A stretch of 32,866 nucleotides of DNA from a bacterium (GTDB lineage Bacteria; Auribacterota; UBA3054), in contig JAFYHD010000146.1 of the NCBI GenBank assembly GCA_017539325.1, forward strand, positions 1 to 32,866. Reading direction: 5' to 3'. The notes beneath the pieces were generated by a model, which had not been told where the DNA came from, searched no databases, and worked only from the letters and a program-made list of their open reading frames with translations. Position numbers and translations under genes: made by a program. Shown piece by piece: positions 28,585-32,866 of the stretch (positions within the stretch are counted from its first letter, which is position 1; every line of letters begins with the position of its first letter).

Positions 28585-31286
28585 AGCAGTTCCTCCACGG
28601 AAGCGAAGCGTTCCTCCGCGGACATTTCGCAGAAGAAACGGTAGGGACATTTTTCGCAGATCTTGTTTTTCGGATCGTAAACATTCCCGAAAGAACTTTC
28701 CCTAATATCCGCCAGTACGGCTTGTAGCCTGATCATGGGCGTTTCAAGTTCCCGCTCGAGATAGAAAGCGGTCTGCCGTTTTTCGCCGCTGAAACTAACG
28801 AAGGATGACCGCCAGGATGACATCGGGTAACGTTCCTCAAGCAATGCGGCATAGGAGCTCATCTGCATATCGTCTTCCAGGTCTTTTTCTGTTTTCGCGG
28901 CGGCTCCGGTCTTGTAATCCACGACGCAGAATTCTTTTTCACCTTTCTGATCCAGTCTATCGAGACGTCCTGTGAGGACGATCCCGTCGATCTCCTTTTC
29001 CAGTTTTTCTTCCGCCTGCACTATCCGCCAGCCTTCCTCTTCGCGCCTGCAGTGTTCTAGAGAGAAGGGCTCGAATTTTCTTACGAGTTGATTCAGCTGG
29101 AATTCTGCCAGGGCGGGCGGAAAGCTTGTCAGTTCCCGACGTTTCACGGTTTCCAGGGAATCGATCAGGAATTTTTCGCATTCTTCGTAGTCAGTACTCA
29201 AGCGGCCTTCGATCTTCGCTTTGGCGAAAAGCTCCATTACTTCGTGGGCGATGTTGCCCAGGAAAAGGGGCGACAGTTCATTATAGATCCTGCTTTTTCC
29301 TTCCACTCCCAGCTGCCGCAGGGCGAACTTGAAAGGACATTCCAGAAAATCGTTGAGCCTTGACACGCTGATGCGCTTAAGGCTATGCTCCAATTTTTCC
29401 CTGATATGAAAGCTGAGTTCTTTTTCGGGGATTTTTGGAAGGAAAAGGGAAGGGAAAAGCCTTTTTTCACCAGAACTTTCGGAGTAGAATTTCCTGATAT
29501 ATTCGGCCCTGGCGCGAATGCTCTCACTCTCGTCGCAAAGCAGCGGGGAAAGATCCCGGAAGGAGCCGTCCAGGGACTGTTTGCAGGAGAAGAGGCAGGT
29601 TTCCGCGGCAGGTTCCACGAGCGTTCTTAAAAAGTAGCGGTCTCTTCTCAGTATGTCCTCGCAATTCGTCATTCCAAGCCGCGTTTTGAGCTGGTCCGGC
29701 AGAAAAATATCGGCGGACTCTCTCTTGGGCAGAATGCCTTCGTTAAGGTCGCAGATAATTATGACCGGAGAATCGTCGAGGAAAACTTCCAGCCAGCCCG
29801 TAAGGTCTATGGCGTTCGTTTCAGTTTGAGAAGTAATATGGATCTTGCGCGCTGCTTTTGAAAGGCGATTAAGGAAGGCGAATCCGGAAATGTTTCCTTC
29901 TCTGATTTTCGATGAAGACAGGGCTATGGCATACTCCGTCAGCTTTTCCCAAGCCGAGGCGTTCTCGGGGGTTTGGCCTGGTAAGATTTTAGCGAGAGTC
30001 TCCCTGAATACTGTCAGCCATTCTTGTTTCAACCTTTCTTGACGCCAGGGCTCCAGAAACGCTTCCAGCCAGTCGTAGACTTGTCTCGCCGTTTCGTTGC
30101 CGGTCTTGGCGAACATCCAGTCTTTGGGATATTCGCCCAATGTTTTCTCGAGGCTGTCCAGCCAGCCTGGCAGAAAGTCTTCAAGATGATTTTTCGTCAC
30201 GGCTCGTTCCAGGCAGGGCAGGCGCAGCGCTCTCAAGTAGGCGTAAACGTCCGGCTTTTCCAACAATTCAGTAATGGATCGCAGGAACATGCCGGCTTCC
30301 GTTTCCGCGAAAGGCCGTCCTGAGGCTTCGTGTATCTGGATCTTTGAGGTTTTTCCCAACTCTTTCAAAAAAGGAACGAGATCGCCGTCCTGGGTTGCCA
30401 CGGAGACGTCGCTGCAAGACAGTTCGCCGTTAGGGGAAAGTTCTCTAAGTTTCGCGAAGACGCCTTCCGCTTCGGTTGGAGGATCGGAGAAGATCATTAT
30501 CGATCCGGTTTTGGGAGAGAGGGGAGGGAAGAGAGCGTCTTTTTTGAGAAGGCCTTTTTCGTCGAACCAGTCTTCCCCGACCGCCATGACGCTGACGTCG
30601 AAGTCCGGCCTTTCGTAAAGCGCTTCCAAGAGAGGTATCCTTTCGCGGTAGCCGATGACATACAGCTTTCTTTTTTCGCCGGGGGGTGAATTAAGAAAAT
30701 CTTCAAGAGACAGGCACTCGTCCTTTAGCCCGCTTTTCTCAAGTTCCACGAGGTAGCGTGCAAAAAGCTCTTCCAATTCTTCCCAGCGCTCGCTTTCCCT
30801 TTCTCCGGCCATGTCTGTCAATGCTTCCCTGACTTTGTGGCAATTGACAAGATTCAGCGCCAGCTCTTTTCTCAGTTCCTCTAAACGCTCGCTGAAACTT
30901 ATGAGCACGCTTTCCGGTATATCCGTTTCCTCTGATCTGAGGGCGAAGACTTTTTCCAGACGGCCGCGCTCAGCGTCAAGGGCTTTCCTCCAGATGTCCA
31001 GGACCTCAAAAGGGGAGGCGAGGGAAACGCCGGCGGCCTCCCGGGCCAGGCGGCGCAGGAAGGAGATGTCGGTCTCGGTCTTCGGGGGCAGGAAGAGCAG
31101 CTTTTCCCTGGCGCAGATCTCGGATAGGATCTCCAGGAACCTTCGCCCGGCGCGCTGGCCGGGCAGGATGAAGGTTATGGCGCTGAGGTCCAGGAGGCTC
31201 TTGTTCCTCAGTTCCTTGACGAGCTCTTCCGCGATGGTTCTCAGGACCGCGCGGCCGGGCTTTACTGTTTTCAGAAGTTTAATCAC
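28575..31286 (-). CDS. addB: AddB-type subunit with Fe-S nuclease domain
   Basis: The 903-residue protein (GTG start at 31286) is the partner of AddA. The N-terminal helicase-like part has no intact Walker A; the expected place reads LPGQRAGRRF (about 41-50), so it is probably an inactive, Chi-scanning-type helicase fold. The C-terminal nuclease keeps GRLDRL with Asp776, VVDYKTG with Asp790 and Lys792, and QMSSY. Four cysteines fit the AddB iron-sulfur staple: one in FLECPFKFAL (about 650) and three in CEKCPYRFFC (about 877, 880, 886). The family member resembles the proteobacterial/PVC AddB form lacking an ATP site. The start is uncertain: the extended -10 TGCTATAAT at 31301-31293 would place the transcript start almost at the GTG, giving a near-leaderless message; an in-frame TTG at 31304 overlaps that promoter. 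Confidence 0.88.
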   Translation of the reverse strand: MIKLLKTVKPGRAVLRTIAEELVKELRNKSLLDLSAITFILPGQRAGRRFLEILSEICAREKLLFLPPKTETDISFLRRLAREAAGVSLASPFEVLDIWRKALDAERGRLEKVFALRSEETDIPESVLISFSERLEELRKELALNLVNCHKVREALTDMAGERESERWEELEELFARYLVELEKSGLKDECLSLEDFLNSPPGEKRKLYVIGYRERIPLLEALYERPDFDVSVMAVGEDWFDEKGLLKKDALFPPLSPKTGSIMIFSDPPTEAEGVFAKLRELSPNGELSCSDVSVATQDGDLVPFLKELGKTSKIQIHEASGRPFAETEAGMFLRSITELLEKPDVYAYLRALRLPCLERAVTKNHLEDFLPGWLDSLEKTLGEYPKDWMFAKTGNETARQVYDWLEAFLEPWRQERLKQEWLTVFRETLAKILPGQTPENASAWEKLTEYAIALSSSKIREGNISGFAFLNRLSKAARKIHITSQTETNAIDLTGWLEVFLDDSPVIIICDLNEGILPKRESADIFLPDQLKTRLGMTNCEDILRRDRYFLRTLVEPAAETCLFSCKQSLDGSFRDLSPLLCDESESIRARAEYIRKFYSESSGEKRLFPSLFLPKIPEKELSFHIREKLEHSLKRISVSRLNDFLECPFKFALRQLGVEGKSRIYNELSPLFLGNIAHEVMELFAKAKIEGRLSTDYEECEKFLIDSLETVKRRELTSFPPALAEFQLNQLVRKFEPFSLEHCRREEEGWRIVQAEEKLEKEIDGIVLTGRLDRLDQKGEKEFCVVDYKTGAAAKTEKDLEDDMQMSSYAALLEERYPMSSWRSSFVSFSGEKRQTAFYLERELETPMIRLQAVLADIRESSFGNVYDPKNKICEKCPYRFFCEMSAEERFASVEELLCQ

Positions 31287-31292
31287 AAGGCA

Positions 31293-31301
31293 ATTATAGC
31301 A
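31293..31301 (-). promoter_or_regulatory. Extended -10 promoter of addB-addA
   Basis: TGCTATAAT on the minus strand is a perfect extended -10 element. Its end is 7 nt from the GTG start of addB. A -35 box is not evident. It faces the divergent TGTTAAAAT at 31331, only about 30 nt away. Confidence 0.55.
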
Positions 31302-31330
31302 CAAGTTTCATTGCCGGAAGGGCCAAAATG

Positions 31331-31339
31331 TGTTAAAAT
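31331..31339 (+). promoter_or_regulatory. Extended -10 box before the LamG-like gene
   Basis: TGTTAAAAT lies 30 nt before the ATG at 31369, the third exact occurrence of this nonamer in front of a gene here. AAAGGA (31355-31360) is the ribosome site, 8 nt before the ATG. Confidence 0.5.
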
Positions 31340-31368
31340 GTTCCCATAAACATTAAAGGATGGCATTT

Positions 31369-32866
31369 ATGCGCAATATTTATCGAAGCCTCTTTCTTTT
31401 GGCCCTGGTTTCGGCTTTCACAGCCCGGGCAACGGTCTACACTTTCCCCAATATCTCCACGGCGCCTCTGCCGGGTGCGAGGGAAGTGGAGCTGAAGTTC
31501 CTGAATAAGGAGCCTTGGCGCTCGGACGTCTTGGGAGATTTCTCCTGCCTGTCGGGGGAAATCGAAGTCTCCGCCAAATTCGGATACGTTTCCTTCTGGT
31601 TCAAGCCTAATTTTGATTCCGACGACGGGAAGGATCACTCTATTCTGACGATCGGGGATCTTCGCGACGGAATGGCGCTTGCGAAGACCGGCAAGGGCCT
31701 TTTGAAAATAAGCTCGTCCTCGCGGGGAAAGACCGCTGCTTCGAGAAGCGCCGTCAGCTTCAAAGCGGGGGAGTGGCATCACATCGCCTTCGCCTGGTTC
31801 GTGAACGATGAGGATGTTCCCTGCGGACTGCCCCTGTATTTCGACAAGGAGTGCGTGGCGGGGGAGGTGCCCGGCAAGGAGGCCTTTTTCGAAGAGGAAT
31901 CATCCGCGTACACCATAGACGTGTTTCCCGACAGCGGGGAATACAGGGATCTGGTTTTCCGCAACGAGAAGGTCGGGAAAAGGTCTACGCTTGACAACGG
32001 CGCTTTGCTGAGGACAGTCTACACGGATTATTTCAGGACCTTCCCGGCGGAGGAGATAAAGATAACGGCCGAGCCCTGGGGCATCCACGCGGACAAAAGG
32101 ATACTTCTGGGATATTCGAAGAAGTTCGGATTGATGGCGAAAAGGAACGGCGTGTTCGAAATGGTGACGGACGAGATGAACGCCTACGGCAACTGGTCGT
32201 ATTTCGACGCCAAGCCCTTTATTACGTGGTCGACGGACAACGGGTGCGCTCGTCCTGACGCGAAAGTGCCGGCGGCCATAGAGGGAGTCGCGGAAGGGAA
32301 GGTCAAGGTGAAGGCTTCCTACCGCGGGAAGGAGGCGGAGTTCGCGACGGAAGTGATCTCGCCGGAGAAGCCCGACATGACGGTGCAGTTTATCGAACTC
32401 TTGCCGCGCTACAGTTACAAGGAACTGAAAAACAAGATCGCGCCGGGAGACCAGGTGACGTCTGTGGTTCACGTGGCCAACTACGGCCCGGTCGCTTCGC
32501 CTGCTGGGCTGAAGCTGCGTTTCTGGGTGGGGGAAGAGTCGGCGCCTTTGTGCAGCAAATCCGTGGATCTGGAAAGTTTTGAGCCGCAGCAGATCAGGAA
32601 GTATTCTTTCGTCTGGACTTTCCCGAAGGAAAGTTTGCTGATGAACGCAGAGGTGGCGCTGGATAACGACTTGTGTCTCGTGAATAATAAGGTTTCGGAG
32701 TGGTGCGACGCGAGGCCTCTGTGGTTCGCTTTTTCGCCCATGGTCACAACGAATTATTTCAAAGAAAGGAAAATGAACTGCGTGGGTTCTTTATCCATGT
32801 TCGACTGGGTGGCGGGGCACAAGCTGAACCTGGACAAGCTGCTTTTGGACACCAAGTATCCCGACA
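31369..32866 (+). CDS. Secreted LamG-like protein, incomplete at the window end
   Basis: The visible 499 residues are open to the window edge. They start with a signal peptide (about 1-21), then a concanavalin/LamG-like domain (about 22-215) with VSFWFKPNFDSDDGKDHS, a GDLRDGMAL strand and WHHIAFAWFV, a pattern typical of large secreted proteins in Lentisphaerota. The following region (about 220-499) has beta-rich segments, including a likely Ig-like domain around TVQFIELLPRYSYKELK and VVHVANYGPVASPAGLKLRF (roughly 340-430), resembling CARDB-type domains that appear in such proteins. No catalytic motif is visible. It is divergent from addB and probably independent. The function is unknown; surface or polysaccharide-related secretion is an inference from the fold. 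Confidence 0.75.
   Translation, partial: MRNIYRSLFLLALVSAFTARATVYTFPNISTAPLPGAREVELKFLNKEPWRSDVLGDFSCLSGEIEVSAKFGYVSFWFKPNFDSDDGKDHSILTIGDLRDGMALAKTGKGLLKISSSSRGKTAASRSAVSFKAGEWHHIAFAWFVNDEDVPCGLPLYFDKECVAGEVPGKEAFFEEESSAYTIDVFPDSGEYRDLVFRNEKVGKRSTLDNGALLRTVYTDYFRTFPAEEIKITAEPWGIHADKRILLGYSKKFGLMAKRNGVFEMVTDEMNAYGNWSYFDAKPFITWSTDNGCARPDAKVPAAIEGVAEGKVKVKASYRGKEAEFATEVISPEKPDMTVQFIELLPRYSYKELKNKIAPGDQVTSVVHVANYGPVASPAGLKLRFWVGEESAPLCSKSVDLESFEPQQIRKYSFVWTFPKESLLMNAEVALDNDLCLVNNKVSEWCDARPLWFAFSPMVTTNYFKERKMNCVGSLSMFDWVAGHKLNLDKLLLDTKYPD

Overview
The window is a chromosomal stretch of a moderately GC-rich bacterium, most likely from the PVC group and plausibly Lentisphaerota or a nearby Verrucomicrobiota-type lineage. 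This placement is inferred from protein style: PEP-CTERM sorting tails, LamG-like (concanavalin-fold) secreted proteins and a complete MoxR/Bat cluster. No rRNA, tRNA, insertion sequence, phage gene or CRISPR array was seen. Genes are densely packed, and many neighbours overlap as ATGA or TAATG.

Left part (1-6076). A minus-strand pair encodes a membrane pseudokinase with an Ala/Lys/Glu-rich stalk and two LysM domains, followed with a 1-nt overlap by ligA (NAD-dependent DNA ligase), which runs off the left edge. Divergent from it are three plus-strand genes with their own signals: gdhA (NADP-type glutamate dehydrogenase), rpsT (ribosomal protein S20) and an O-acetylhomoserine sulfhydrylase-type PLP enzyme. 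A perfect 8-2-8 palindrome overlaps the predicted gdhA -35 box.

Middle part (6077-16561). One compact minus-strand operon of nine genes holds, in transcription order: a membrane protein with a BatD-like tail, MoxR AAA+ ATPase, DUF58 protein, short TPR membrane protein, lipoprotein with a DUF4381-like tail, BatA and BatB (VWA/MIDAS), BatC (TPR with a striking Gln/Asp tract), BatD and BatE (TPR, membrane, SH3b). It looks like a complete MoxR-VWA envelope machine. Three of its proteins share one plan: outer beta-type domain, one membrane helix, inner helical domain.

Right-middle part (16790-25583). Three tandem paralogues of about 840 residues are secreted proteins with three LamG-like modules alternating with two BACON/Ig-like modules, and they end in a PEP-CTERM tail. 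A small lipoprotein of the alkaline phosphatase/phosphodiesterase superfamily sits between copies 2 and 3. This is the least conventional part of the window and the best candidate for an undescribed surface system.

Right part (25654-32866). A minus-strand addB-addA pair (helicase-nuclease for double-strand break repair) is followed by a divergent, incomplete gene for a secreted LamG-like protein. Several starts on this side lie 30-37 nt downstream of a repeated extended -10 box (TGTTAAAAT), which suggests a common promoter style.
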